In this document: one piece after another, positions 1 to 9,102 of the stretch
Position numbering within the stretch: position 1 is the stretch's first letter
Layout: each line of letters starts with the position of its first letter
Assembly: GCF_037949795.1 (NCBI RefSeq)
Contig: NZ_CP149932.1
Location: 2,668,501-2,732,500, forward strand
Length of the DNA: 64,000 nucleotides
Origin: Thioclava sp. GXIMD2076
GTDB taxonomy: Bacteria > Pseudomonadota > Alphaproteobacteria > Rhodobacterales > Rhodobacteraceae
Reading direction: 5' to 3'
Notes under the pieces: model-generated
Databases searched by the model: none
What the model saw: only the letters and a program-made list of their open reading frames with translations
Told to the model about the DNA's origin: nothing
Translations under genes and position numbers: made by a program

Positions 1-2
1 TC

Positions 3-617
3 ATGAACTCGGTGATCATCTCGGTGGGCTCGACCCTGCTGGCGCTGGTCATCGCGGTGCCTGCTGCATGGGCCATGGCCTTTGTGCCGGGCAAGCGCAC
101 CAAGGATGTGCTGATGTGGATGCTGTCCACCAAGATGCTGCCGCCGGTGGGTGTTCTGGTGCCGATCTACCTGATCTTCCGTGATCTGGGGCTTCTGGAC
201 AGCCGCATCGGTCTGGTCTTCGTCCTGACCATGATCAACCTGCCGATCATCGTCTGGATGCTCTATACCTACTTCAAGGAGATCCCCGGCGAGATCCTCG
301 AGGCCGCCCGTATGGATGGCGCGGGGCTCAAGGAAGAGGTCCTCTATGTGCTGACGCCGATGGCGATCCCCGGCATGGCCTCGACCGTCCTTCTCAACAT
401 CATCCTCGCCTGGAACGAGGCCTTCTGGACGCTGAACCTCACGACCGCCAAGGCCGCGCCGCTCACGCAGTTCATCGCCTCCTATTCCTCGCCCGAGGGT
501 CTCTTCTACGCAAAACTCTCTGCCGCCTCGATCATGGCCATCGCGCCTATCCTGATCATGGGCTGGTTCAGCCAGAAACAACTTGTCCGCGGCCTGACCT
601 TCGGCGCGGTGAAATAA
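3..617 (+). CDS. Polyol/sugar ABC transporter permease, 5'-truncated by window edge
   Basis: Inner-membrane permease subunit of a carbohydrate-uptake ABC transporter (MalG/SmoG-like), here probably for sorbitol or mannitol. The 204 visible residues are mostly hydrophobic helices, and the EAA loop that docks the ATPase is seen as EAARMDGAG at about residues 100-108. Family members run to about 275 residues, so the first transmembrane helix and part of the periplasmic loop lie before base 1, and the ATG at base 3 is an internal methionine. The ATPase gene begins 11 bases after the stop. The substrate is inferred from the downstream mannitol dehydrogenase and sugar kinases; the second permease and binding protein should lie upstream. 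Confidence 0.9.
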   Translation: MNSVIISVGSTLLALVIAVPAAWAMAFVPGKRTKDVLMWMLSTKMLPPVGVLVPIYLIFRDLGLLDSRIGLVFVLTMINLPIIVWMLYTYFKEIPGEILEAARMDGAGLKEEVLYVLTPMAIPGMASTVLLNIILAWNEAFWTLNLTTAKAAPLTQFIASYSSPEGLFYAKLSAASIMAIAPILIMGWFSQKQLVRGLTFGAVK

Positions 618-628
618 GGAACCTAGTC

Positions 629-1636
629 ATGGGACAAATCACTCTTAAGGGCGTGCGCAAGACCTTTGGCGAAGTCGAAGTCATTCCGCCGCTGGATCTC
701 GATATCAAGGACGGCGAGTTCGTGGTCTTCGTGGGGCCGTCGGGCTGCGGGAAATCTACCCTTCTGCGCCTGATCGCGGGGCTCGAGGACCTCTCGGGCG
801 GACAGATCATGATCGACGGCACCGACGCCACCGATGCGCCTCCCGCCAAACGCGGTCTGGCAATGGTGTTCCAGTCCTACGCCCTCTACCCGCATATGTC
901 GGTCAAGAAAAACATCGCCTTCCCGATGAAAATGGCGGGTGTGGCGGCCGACGAGCAGGAACGCCGCATCAAGGCCGCAGCCGAGGCGCTCAACCTCACA
1001 GATTACCTGCACCGCAAGCCCGGCCAGCTCTCTGGCGGTCAGCGCCAGCGGGTGGCCATCGGGCGTGCCATCGTGCGCGAGCCGTCGGCGTTCCTCTTTG
1101 ACGAGCCGCTGTCGAACCTCGACGCCGCGCTGCGCGTGAATATGCGCCTCGAGATCTCCGAGCTGCACCAGAAGCTCAAGACCACCATGATCTATGTGAC
1201 CCATGATCAGGTCGAGGCGATGACCATGGCCGACAAGATCGTGGTGCTACGCGCAGGCAAGATCGAGCAGGTGGGCTCCCCGCTCGATCTCTACCGCAGC
1301 CCCGATAACCGTTTTGTCGCGGGCTTCATCGGCAGCCCCAAGATGAACTTCATCGAAGGCGAGCGGGCCGCGTCGCGCGGCGCCCATGCGATCGGCATCC
1401 GCCCCGAGCATATCGATCTGTCGACCACGCCGGTCGAGGGCGCCATCGAGGGCCGCGTGGGCGTGTCCGAGCATCTGGGCTCCGATACCTTCGCGCATGT
1501 CCATGTGGACGGCATTGGCCAGTTCAATGTCCGTGTCTCGGGCGATGTCGAGGTTTATGCCGGCGACACCGTCTGGCTGACCCCGCAGGAACACAATATC
1601 CACCGCTTCGACCAGGACGGCCTGTCGATCCGCTGA
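629..1636 (+). CDS. Polyol/sugar ABC transporter ATP-binding protein (MalK/UgpC type)
   Basis: Cytoplasmic ATPase that powers the sugar-alcohol importer. The 335-residue protein shows Walker [10 protein letters not shown] near residue 37, the ABC signature [14 protein letters not shown] near 131, Walker B FLFDEP near 151 and the switch histidine in YVTHDQ near 190. The C-terminal third (GIRPEH and following) is the TOBE/MalK-type regulatory domain, which in this family shares one ATPase among related sugar transporters. It lies 11 bases behind the permease and about 80 bases ahead of mannitol dehydrogenase in the same operon. Substrate choice (sorbitol, mannitol or arabitol) cannot be read from the ATPase. 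Confidence 0.95.
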   Translation: MGQITLKGVRKTFGEVEVIPPLDLDIKDGEFVVFVGPSGCGKSTLLRLIAGLEDLSGGQIMIDGTDATDAPPAKRGLAMVFQSYALYPHMSVKKNIAFPMKMAGVAADEQERRIKAAAEALNLTDYLHRKPGQLSGGQRQRVAIGRAIVREPSAFLFDEPLSNLDAALRVNMRLEISELHQKLKTTMIYVTHDQVEAMTMADKIVVLRAGKIEQVGSPLDLYRSPDNRFVAGFIGSPKMNFIEGERAASRGAHAIGIRPEHIDLSTTPVEGAIEGRVGVSEHLGSDTFAHVHVDGIGQFNVRVSGDVEVYAGDTVWLTPQEHNIHRFDQDGLSIR

Positions 1637-1719
1637 TGCTGTCGATCCGCTGAACCCTATCCGGCGGGGGGCCAAGGCCCCTCGCCCCACAACGCCCCCC
1701 CTTTCAGATAGGTGCCACC

Positions 1720-3186
1720 ATGGTACAGCTTTCCAACGCCACCCTGTCGCAACTGCCCGAGGCCGTGAAGCGCCCGGGCTATGACCGCAGCAAACTGACC
1801 CCCGGTATCGTGCATATCGGTCTGGGCAATTTCCACCGCGCGCACCAGTCGTGGTATCTGCACCGGCTGATGGAGGCGGGTCTGGCCCATGACTGGGCGA
1901 TCCTCGGTGCGGGCGTGCGCGCGCCGGATGCGGCGATGCGCGAGAGACTGCTGGCGCAGGACTGCCTGACTACGCTGATCGAGCTGGACCCCAAGGGCCA
2001 ATCCGCAGAGGTTGTGGGCTCGATGATCGGTTACATCCCGATCGAGGAGGGCAATGGCGCGCTGATCGAGGCCATGGCCCGTCCCGAAATCCGCATCGTG
2101 GCCCTGACGGTGACCGAGGGCGGTTACTTCATCGACCCCGCCACCAAGGGCTTTGACGCGAGCCACCCCGATATCGTGTATGACGCCGCCAACCCCGAGA
2201 GCCCGAAGACCGCCTTCGGGGCCATCGTGGCCGCGCTGAAGATCCGCCGCGAGAATGGCACCGGCCCCTTCACCGGCCAGTGCTGCGACAACCTGCAGGG
2301 CAATGGCGCGATCCTGCGCCAGACCGTGGTCTCGCTCGCGCGCCTCTCCGACCCCGAACTGGCCGAGTGGATCGACGCCAATTGCACCTTCCCCAATGCG
2401 ATGGTCGATTGCATCGTCCCCGCCACCGGCCCCAAGGAGCTGGAGCTGGTGCGGTCCTTGGGGATCGAGGACAATTGCCCCGTCACCCACGAGAATTTCC
2501 GCCAATGGGTGATCGAGGACAATTTCTGCGCAGGCCGCCCCGATTGGGACAAGGCTGGCGCGACCTTCTCCGATGATGTGCACAGTTTCGAGACGATGAA
2601 GATCCGCATCCTCAATGGCGGCCATCAGGTGATCTCCGATGTGGGCGAGATCCTCTCGGTAAAGCATATCTCGGAATGCATGGAGCATCCCAAGATCCAC
2701 GCGCTCTACCGGAAGGTCGAGACCGAAGAGATCATGCCCCATGTCCACGCCGTCCCCGGTATGACGCCCGACGCCTATGTCGATCTGATCGAGGAGCGGT
2801 TCTCGAACCCGATGATCGTCGACACCACCCGCCGCGTGGCCTTTGACGGCTCCTCCCGCCATCCGGGGTTCATCCTCCCTTCGGTGCGCGAATGTCTGGC
2901 GAAGGATATGCCGGTCGAGGGTCTGGCGCTGGTATCAGCCGCCTGGGCACGCTATTGCACCGGCATCCGCGAGGATGGCACCACGGTCGAGCCCAACGAC
3001 CCGTTCTGGGCCGATCTGCAGATCCGCGCCTTGGCCGCCAAGGACACGCCGCAGGCATGGCTCGACAACCGCCTGATCTATGGCGATCTGGCCGATGAGC
3101 CGCGCTTCGCCGGTCCCTTCTGCACCTGGCTCTCCATGATCCATACGCAGGGGCTCGATGCCGCGCTCGACGCCTATCTGGGGTAA
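1720..3186 (+). CDS. mtlK: Mannitol 2-dehydrogenase (long-chain polyol dehydrogenase)
   Basis: NAD-dependent oxidation of D-mannitol to D-fructose, possibly also arabitol to xylulose. The 488-residue length is typical of the polyol-specific long-chain dehydrogenase family. The N-terminal nucleotide fold contains GIVHIGLGNFHRAHQ near residue 29, and the family motif with the catalytic lysine appears as KIRILNGGHQ near residue 292. The gene sits between the transporter ATPase and xylulokinase, 3 bases before the latter's ATG, so product fructose would go to the kinase at 4658 and any xylulose to the kinase at 3190. The symbol follows Rhodobacter usage. Confidence 0.92.
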   Translation: MVQLSNATLSQLPEAVKRPGYDRSKLTPGIVHIGLGNFHRAHQSWYLHRLMEAGLAHDWAILGAGVRAPDAAMRERLLAQDCLTTLIELDPKGQSAEVVGSMIGYIPIEEGNGALIEAMARPEIRIVALTVTEGGYFIDPATKGFDASHPDIVYDAANPESPKTAFGAIVAALKIRRENGTGPFTGQCCDNLQGNGAILRQTVVSLARLSDPELAEWIDANCTFPNAMVDCIVPATGPKELELVRSLGIEDNCPVTHENFRQWVIEDNFCAGRPDWDKAGATFSDDVHSFETMKIRILNGGHQVISDVGEILSVKHISECMEHPKIHALYRKVETEEIMPHVHAVPGMTPDAYVDLIEERFSNPMIVDTTRRVAFDGSSRHPGFILPSVRECLAKDMPVEGLALVSAAWARYCTGIREDGTTVEPNDPFWADLQIRALAAKDTPQAWLDNRLIYGDLADEPRFAGPFCTWLSMIHTQGLDAALDAYLG

Positions 3187-3189
3187 GCC

Positions 3190-4647
3190 ATGTATCTCGG
3201 AATTGATCTGGGCACCTCAGGCCTGCGCGCGCTTCTGATCGATGGTCAGGGGCGCAGCCTGGGCGCCGCCGAGGCCCATTACAAAGCCGTCCATCCCCAT
3301 GCGGGCTGGTCCGAACAGGACCCTGCCGAATGGATCGCGGCCCTCGACAAGGCGGTGGCCACCCTGCGTGCCGCCCATCCCGAATTCACCGCCCTCAAAG
3401 GCATCGGCGTGGCGGGCCATATGCATGGCGCAACGCTTCTGGATGCCGGCAATCAGGTGCTGCGCCCCTGTATCCTGTGGAACGATACCCGCAGTCATAT
3501 CGAGGCGGCAGAGCTGGATGCGCTGGCAGAGATGCGCGCACTCTCGGCCAATATCGTCTTTCCGGGTTTCACCGCGCCCAAACTGGTCTGGGTAGCAAAG
3601 AACGAGCCGGAAATCTTTGAAAAGGTGAATAAAGTCCTTCTGCCCGCCGCCTATCTCAACTGGTATCTGACGGGCAAGCATGTCGCGGATATGTCCGATA
3701 GCGCGGGCACGAGCTGGCTTGATGTGGGTGCGCGGGACTGGTCGGACACGTTGCTGGCCGCCAGCGGAATGCGGGCCGGTCAGATGCCGCGGCTCGTCGA
3801 AGGCTCGGCCCCCGCAGGGCATTTGCGCGCCGATCTCGCGCAGGCTTGGGGTGTGGGCGATGTCACCGTGGCAGGTGGCGCGGGCGACAATGCCGCAAGC
3901 GCTTGTGGCATCGGCGCACTTTCCGAGGGTCAGGGCTTTGTCTCGCTCGGCACATCGGGTGTGCTTCTGGCGGCGCGGGACGGGTTTGCCCCCGCCCCCG
4001 AGACCGCACTGCATACTTTCTGTCATGCCGTGCCGGACCGCTGGTACCAGATGGGCGTGATGCTCTCGGCGACCGACAGCCTCAACTGGCTCTCGACCAT
4101 CACGGGCAAATCCCCGCGCGCGCTGGTCGAGCCGCTCGATGCCACTTGGCACGAAACCCTGCCGCCGCCCGGACGGGTGCGCTTCCTGCCCTATCTCTCG
4201 GGCGAGCGCACGCCGCATAATGATGCTGCTATCCGTGGCAGTTTTACCGGGCTTGGCACCGACACCACCGTCGATGACATGGTGCTGGCAGTGCTGACCG
4301 GCGTGGCCTTCGGGCTGCGTGACAGCGCCGAGGCCCTGCGGGCCACCGGCGCCGAGCTGGGCCAGCTGTTTGCTATCGGTGGCGGATCGGCCTCGACCCT
4401 CTGGCTGAAACTGATCGCGACCGTGCTGGGGGTGCCGCTGGCGAAGCCGCAGGGCGGCGAGTTCGGCGCGGCTCTGGGCGCAGCCCGTCTGGGGCTCTGT
4501 GCGGCCACGGGCGCGGACCCCGCGCAAGTTATGACGCCCCCCGCGATCGGCGCGCTGATCGCGCCCGACCCAGCGCTTGCGGGCGCCTACGAGAGCGCCT
4601 ATCAGGCGTTCCGTGCGGCCTATCCCGCGATCCGATCCATTCAATGA
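3190..4647 (+). CDS. xylB: Xylulokinase
   Basis: Phosphorylates D-xylulose with ATP to xylulose 5-phosphate for the pentose phosphate pathway. The 485-residue FGGY-family protein begins with the phosphate-binding strand GIDLGTSGLRALLID, has the substrate contact region GVAGHMHGATLLD near residue 77, the second phosphate loop VAGGAGDNAASACG near 228 and the adenosine motif IGGGSAS near 397. It follows the polyol dehydrogenase by 3 bases and precedes the fructokinase by 10, so the three are probably one mRNA. Having both a xylulokinase and a fructokinase suggests the operon handles arabitol/xylitol as well as mannitol/sorbitol. Confidence 0.95.
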   Translation: MYLGIDLGTSGLRALLIDGQGRSLGAAEAHYKAVHPHAGWSEQDPAEWIAALDKAVATLRAAHPEFTALKGIGVAGHMHGATLLDAGNQVLRPCILWNDTRSHIEAAELDALAEMRALSANIVFPGFTAPKLVWVAKNEPEIFEKVNKVLLPAAYLNWYLTGKHVADMSDSAGTSWLDVGARDWSDTLLAASGMRAGQMPRLVEGSAPAGHLRADLAQAWGVGDVTVAGGAGDNAASACGIGALSEGQGFVSLGTSGVLLAARDGFAPAPETALHTFCHAVPDRWYQMGVMLSATDSLNWLSTITGKSPRALVEPLDATWHETLPPPGRVRFLPYLSGERTPHNDAAIRGSFTGLGTDTTVDDMVLAVLTGVAFGLRDSAEALRATGAELGQLFAIGGGSASTLWLKLIATVLGVPLAKPQGGEFGAALGAARLGLCAATGADPAQVMTPPAIGALIAPDPALAGAYESAYQAFRAAYPAIRSIQ

Positions 4648-4657
4648 GGACCACGCC

Positions 4658-5587
4658 ATGATCCTATGTGCCGGTGAAGCCCTGATCGATATGATCCCCA
4701 AGCCCACCACCCAAGGGCCCGACGGGTTTGTGCCCCATAATGGTGGAGCGGTGTTCAACACGGCCATCGCGCTGGGGCGGCTCGGGCAGCCGACCGCGAT
4801 GCTGACAGGGCTGTCGACTGACCTTTTCGGCACGCAGCTGGAAGCCGGACTGGCCGAGAGCCATGTCGACACCGCGCTCTGCATCCGCAGCCCGCGCCCG
4901 ACCACGATGGCCTTCGTGAAACTGACCGATGGCCATGCAAGCTATGTCTTCTATGACGAGAACTCCGCCGGACGGATGCTGACCGAGGCCGATCTGCCGC
5001 CCCTGCCCGACACGGTGCGCGCGCTCTATTTCGGGGGCATTTCTCTGGCCTGCGAGCCGGGCGCCGAGGCCTATGCCGCCCTTCTGGCACGCGACCATGC
5101 GGATCGGGCGGTGATGATCGACCCCAATATCCGCCCCGGATTCATCCGCGACGAGGCGCGCTACCGTGCGCGTCTGGGGGCGATGATTGCCCGCGCCGAT
5201 ATCGTGAAAGTCTCCGACGAGGATCTGCACTGGCTCATTCCCGAGGGCTCCGATCTGGCCCAAAAGGCCCATGCACTACAGGCGCAGGGGCCGTCCATCG
5301 TCATCGTGACGCGCGGCGCCGCAGGGGCCACCGCCTGGTTTACAGAAGGTCAGGAGGTGTCCGTGCCCGCCCAGCGAGCGGAGGTGGTCGATACAGTCGG
5401 CGCGGGAGACTGCTTCAACGCGGGTGTGCTGTCCCGGCTTGCGGAGTTGGGGCTTCTCGACAAGGCCAGCCTGCGCGCCATCACGCCCGAGGCGCTTGGC
5501 GAGGCGCTCGGTTTCGGGGCGAAAGTAGCGGCGATCGTCGTCGGGCGTGCGGGGGCAAATCCGCCTTGGGCCGCTGAGATAAGTTAA
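4658..5587 (+). CDS. PfkB-family sugar kinase, probable fructokinase
   Basis: Ribokinase-fold kinase, most likely converting the fructose made by mannitol dehydrogenase to fructose 6-phosphate. The 309-residue reading from the ATG at 4658 begins MILCAGEALIDMIP, the usual PfkB N-terminus; an in-frame upstream ATG at 4577 lies inside xylB and is rejected, while GAGGACC sits just before 4658. The C-terminal PfkB signature DTVGAGDCFNAG near residue 246 carries the catalytic aspartate. It is the last gene of the polyol operon. Sugar specificity is inferred from context only; a 2-keto-3-deoxygluconate kinase would look similar. Confidence 0.9.
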   Translation: MILCAGEALIDMIPKPTTQGPDGFVPHNGGAVFNTAIALGRLGQPTAMLTGLSTDLFGTQLEAGLAESHVDTALCIRSPRPTTMAFVKLTDGHASYVFYDENSAGRMLTEADLPPLPDTVRALYFGGISLACEPGAEAYAALLARDHADRAVMIDPNIRPGFIRDEARYRARLGAMIARADIVKVSDEDLHWLIPEGSDLAQKAHALQAQGPSIVIVTRGAAGATAWFTEGQEVSVPAQRAEVVDTVGAGDCFNAGVLSRLAELGLLDKASLRAITPEALGEALGFGAKVAAIVVGRAGANPPWAAEIS

Positions 5588-5609
5588 AGTCCTGACAACC
5601 GCAGAAAAC

Positions 5610-5639
5610 GGGCGCGTATTCCTTTCCGGATACGCGCCC
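5610..5639 (+). terminator. Possible terminator of the polyol operon
   Basis: Ten-base arms GGGCGCGTAT and ATACGCGCCC enclose a 10-base loop 22 bases after the kinase stop. The hairpin is strong but is followed by ATTCCATTT rather than a run of T, so it may be a Rho-independent terminator of low efficiency or simply an mRNA 3' stabiliser. Confidence 0.5.
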
Positions 5640-5752
5640 ATTCCATTTGGACAGATCGAATTTTTCCGACTATAACCTTAGGATAAAGAATTAATCCGAA
5701 AGCCATTTTGCCTCGGGACCGATTGGCGCAGTCCGCGCAAGGAGAGACACAC

Positions 5753-8700
5753 GTGACAAGCGATGCGAAAACCCCGTCTTTCATCGTCGGGATCGCAGCC
5801 TCCGCAGGCGGTCTGGAGGCCACATCCCTGCTGGCGCAGAACCTCCCCCGCACGCTTGATTTGGCCTATGTGCTGGCCCAGCATATGTCGCCCAGCCATA
5901 AATCCATGTTGGTTCAATTGCTTGGCCGTGAAACCACGCTGGCCGTAGTAGAAATCGAGGAACGGGCCGTGCCTGCGGCGAACACGATCCATATCCCGCC
6001 GCCCGGCCATGATGTGGTGCTGGAGAATGGCGAATTTGTGCTGCGCAGCCCCGAAGGCCATCCTGCAGCCCCCAAACCCTCTGCCGACCGTCTGTTCAAG
6101 TCGATTGCCTCGGAAGTGGGCGAGCGTTCCGTCGGGATCGTTCTCTCGGGCACGGGGTCCGATGGCAGCTATGGGGTGCAGGCCATCCGCGAGGCCGGCG
6201 GTATCACCCTCGCGCAGGAGCCCTCCAGCTCGAAATATGATTCAATGCCGGTCTCGGCGATCCGCACCGGCTGTGTCGACCTCACTCTGACGCCGCAGCA
6301 GATGGGCCAGCATCTGGCCATGATCCTTGCCCAGCCGCGCGATCTGCAGAGCCTCAAGGACATCAACGAGCATACCGGCAAGAATGCCGATCTGTTCCAG
6401 ATCCTGCTGGGCCATACGCTGGTCGATTTCCGCCAGTATAAGGAAAACACGATCAACCGACGCATCCAGCGCCGGATGATTGCCAAGGGGATCGAGAATT
6501 ATAACGACTATGTCGAGCTGTGCCGCCGCTCGGTCGACGAGGTGGAGGCGCTCTATCGCGACCTGCTGATCTCGGTCACCAATTTCTTCCGCGACCCCGA
6601 GCAGTTCATCGCGCTGCGGGATGCGCTCAACAAGAAGATCAATGACGGGGTCGAAGAGCCCCTGCGCGTCTGGATCGCAGGTTGTGCCACGGGCGAGGAA
6701 GCCTATTCCATCGCGATCCTGATTGTCGAGGCCATGGGCGGGCTCAGCAAGGTCGAGAAGGATCGGCTACAGATCTTTGCCACCGATATCGACGACCGCG
6801 CGCTGGCGATCGGGCGGCGCGGACAATATCCGGCCTCTGCCGTCACCGATATCCCGCAGGAATATCTCGCGCGCTATTTCGAGCTGGCCGAGGACCATGT
6901 GGTGGTAAAATCGAAGCTGCGCAGCTTCGTCATGTTCTCGCGGCATAATGTCTTCCAGGACGCGCCCTTCATGTCGATCAATCTCGTGTCGATCCGCAAT
7001 GTGCTGATCTATTTCGAACCCAAACTGCAGGAACGGGTCCTGACCCGCATCCAATATGCGCTCAAACAGAATGGCTATCTGTTCCTTGGCACCTCCGAGA
7101 CGACAGGGGCGCTCGAGAGCTTCTTCGTGCCGCTGAGCCAGCATGGCAAGATCCTGCGCAAACGCTCGACACGGCTCAATTCGGCAAGCACCGCGCTCAA
7201 TGGCTCGCTGCCGCCCACCAATCGCTTGCGCGCCACCTCTCCGGGTGGCTATCGCAGTGCCCCGCCCCCGCCCAATGACTGGTGGCGCTTTGATGCGCTG
7301 GCCAAGTCTGTGGTCAAGAACGGTTTCCTGACCAATCGCGACCGTTCGGTGGTGAAGATCTATGGCGACATCGCTCCCTTCGTGGAGATGCGCACGCCGA
7401 TCCATGGCGGCATGACGCTGGATGTGCTGCAAAAAGCGCTGGCCTATGAGGCCAATTCAATGGTGCTGGTGGCGCTCAAGCAGCGCGAGGCGCGCTCGGG
7501 GCAATGGCATCAGCTCGAAGGCCGTGATTTCAACACCGTGCGGATGACCGCATGGCCGATCATCGATGACAAGGTCGACGAACCGGTGGTCCTGATCGGG
7601 TTCGAGACCGAAATGCGCTCGGCCCCCGATCCGGAAAATGTCGAACGCACCGACTATCTGGATTATCTCGAAACCGAGCTGTCGCGCACCCGTGACACGC
7701 TACAGATCACCATAGAGCAGCTGCAGACATCCAATGAGGAACTCCAATCGCTCAACGAGGAGTTGCAATCCTCGAACGAGGAGTTGCAATCCACCAATGA
7801 GGAACTCGAGACCTCCAACGAAGAGCTGCAATCGACCAATGAGGAGCTGATCACCGTCAATGAGGAGCTTCTGGTCAATACCGGGCAGCTGGAGCGCACC
7901 TCGGCCGAGTTGAACGGACTGATCAAGGGCCTGCCTACGGTGATGATGATGCTCGATCAGGGGCTCCTGATCCGTCATGCCAGCCAGTCGGCCGTCCGCA
8001 CCTTCGAGGTGCGCGAGCGTGGCCATTCTCTGGGGCATCTTTCGCAATGCTATATGCCGATGGGGTATCCGCCGCTTGTGGATATCTGCTCGCAGGCGCT
8101 TCTGGACCGGCGTCCGCATTACCGGCAGTTCGAGATCGACGATCATTGCCATTCGATGACCGTATCGCCTCTGGTCACCGATAACGAGGGGCTGATCGGG
8201 TTGATCGTGCTGATCACATCGGTCGATATGACAGTGGATTCCCTTCTCAACCAGACGCTGCGCAAATTCTCCAATATCGGGACATGGCGCGTCAATCTGG
8301 CGACCGAGGAGGTGAGCTGGTCGAGCGAGACCTTCGCCATCCACGGCCTCCCCCCCGACAAGACCAAACGCAAGATGTCGGAGGCGGTGAACTTCTACCA
8401 TCCGGACGATCGCGACATAGTCAAATCGGCGATCGAGACCGCACTGACCCGCAACGAGCCCTTCCATTTCTTCGCCCGCCTCAGGCGCGGCGATGGCACG
8501 ACAGTGGTCGTGGAAAGCTCCGGCTCGACCGTGCGCAACGAGCTGGGCGAACCCATCGCCCTGATCGGCGTCTGCCGCGATTTCTCGCGCATCCAGAACG
8601 AGAACTTGTTGGTGCGCCATTACGACGAGATCACCACCGAACAGCATGTGGGCTTCTTCTCCATCGATATCATCAACAACCTGCATTACTGGAACCCGGT

Positions 8701-8959
8701 TCTGACAGAGATGCTGAACGGGAAAGATGCGGGAGCGCCCTCGCTCGACGGGCTGATCTCGCATCTGCCCACCGAGCGGCAGACGAGCCTGCGCAAGACC
8801 TTGCAGGATGCGATCCAGCAGAAAAAACCGTTCACCATCGAGGAGGTTCTGAATTTGCGTCACGGCGCCCCGCACAGATGCCAGATCCGCGGCAACATCG
8901 ATTGCAACCAAAGTGGCCAGGTGACCCATGTTTACGGCTCGATACGGGCTATCGATTAG
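5753..8959 (+). CDS. CheB-CheR fusion with PAS domains and heptad coiled coil
   Basis: Cytoplasmic signalling protein of 1068 residues joining both chemoreceptor-modifying enzymes. Residues 9-190 are a CheB methylesterase/amidase domain with the triad S17, H44 and D137 (GTGSDGS) but no response-regulator domain. Residues about 210-480 are CheR, an all-alpha N-domain plus the SAM-binding motif GCATGEEAYS near 308. After a linker domain come seven heptads of the LQSTNEE type (657-705), then two or three PAS-like domains to the end; there is no histidine kinase domain. Start GTG 5753 is chosen because AAGGAGAG lies 8-14 bases upstream; a TTG at 5708 has no such site. No chemoreceptor or other che gene is in the window, so the target is unknown. 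Confidence 0.93.
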   Translation: MTSDAKTPSFIVGIAASAGGLEATSLLAQNLPRTLDLAYVLAQHMSPSHKSMLVQLLGRETTLAVVEIEERAVPAANTIHIPPPGHDVVLENGEFVLRSPEGHPAAPKPSADRLFKSIASEVGERSVGIVLSGTGSDGSYGVQAIREAGGITLAQEPSSSKYDSMPVSAIRTGCVDLTLTPQQMGQHLAMILAQPRDLQSLKDINEHTGKNADLFQILLGHTLVDFRQYKENTINRRIQRRMIAKGIENYNDYVELCRRSVDEVEALYRDLLISVTNFFRDPEQFIALRDALNKKINDGVEEPLRVWIAGCATGEEAYSIAILIVEAMGGLSKVEKDRLQIFATDIDDRALAIGRRGQYPASAVTDIPQEYLARYFELAEDHVVVKSKLRSFVMFSRHNVFQDAPFMSINLVSIRNVLIYFEPKLQERVLTRIQYALKQNGYLFLGTSETTGALESFFVPLSQHGKILRKRSTRLNSASTALNGSLPPTNRLRATSPGGYRSAPPPPNDWWRFDALAKSVVKNGFLTNRDRSVVKIYGDIAPFVEMRTPIHGGMTLDVLQKALAYEANSMVLVALKQREARSGQWHQLEGRDFNTVRMTAWPIIDDKVDEPVVLIGFETEMRSAPDPENVERTDYLDYLETELSRTRDTLQITIEQLQTSNEELQSLNEELQSSNEELQSTNEELETSNEELQSTNEELITVNEELLVNTGQLERTSAELNGLIKGLPTVMMMLDQGLLIRHASQSAVRTFEVRERGHSLGHLSQCYMPMGYPPLVDICSQALLDRRPHYRQFEIDDHCHSMTVSPLVTDNEGLIGLIVLITSVDMTVDSLLNQTLRKFSNIGTWRVNLATEEVSWSSETFAIHGLPPDKTKRKMSEAVNFYHPDDRDIVKSAIETALTRNEPFHFFARLRRGDGTTVVVESSGSTVRNELGEPIALIGVCRDFSRIQNENLLVRHYDEITTEQHVGFFSIDIINNLHYWNPVLTEMLNGKDAGAPSLDGLISHLPTERQTSLRKTLQDAIQQKKPFTIEEVLNLRHGAPHRCQIRGNIDCNQSGQVTHVYGSIRAID
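7721..7867 (+). repeat. Seven tandem 21-bp heptad repeats inside the CheB-CheR fusion
   Basis: The 21-base units start at 7721, 7742, 7763, 7784, 7805, 7826 and 7847 and encode heptads of the pattern L-Q-S/T-x-N-E-E (for example LQSSNEE, LQSTNEE, LETSNEE). Leucine at every seventh residue predicts a parallel coiled coil that would dimerise the protein or pass a signal between the PAS and CheR parts. Repeats of this composition are typical of CheB-CheR-PAS proteins. Confidence 0.9.
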
Positions 8960-9026
8960 GCGTTTCTTCGACAGATCGGCTAATTTCAGCCATTTGAAAG
9001 CGGCGTGATCAAAAGCCCGCTCAGAA

Positions 9027-9041
9027 TTAATCTCTTATTAA
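9027..9041 (+). promoter_or_regulatory. Perfect CtrA-type box TTAA-N7-TTAA
   Basis: TTAA at 9027-9030, spacer TCTCTTA, and TTAA at 9038-9041. This equals the full consensus bound by the alphaproteobacterial response regulator CtrA, which in Rhodobacterales controls motility, chemotaxis and gene-transfer-agent genes. It ends 61 bases before the ATG of the unknown gene at 9103, a sensible promoter position. In a GC-rich genome a perfect match in the one intergenic gap here is unlikely by chance, but binding is inferred. Confidence 0.55.
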
Positions 9042-9102
9042 CAATTACAACCAGATGATGAGTGAAAGAAACAAAATCCATTAGACCGAAAGGATACCCG
9101 AG

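Noticed and set aside
7721..7867. Tandem 21-bp repeats resembling a CRISPR or satellite array
   Set aside because: The units are coding heptads in the CheB-CheR fusion with synonymous variation and no unique spacers.
8284..8997. 237-codon plus-strand frame overlapping the end of the CheB-CheR fusion
   Set aside because: Out-of-frame shadow of the PAS region with highly biased arginine/alanine composition.
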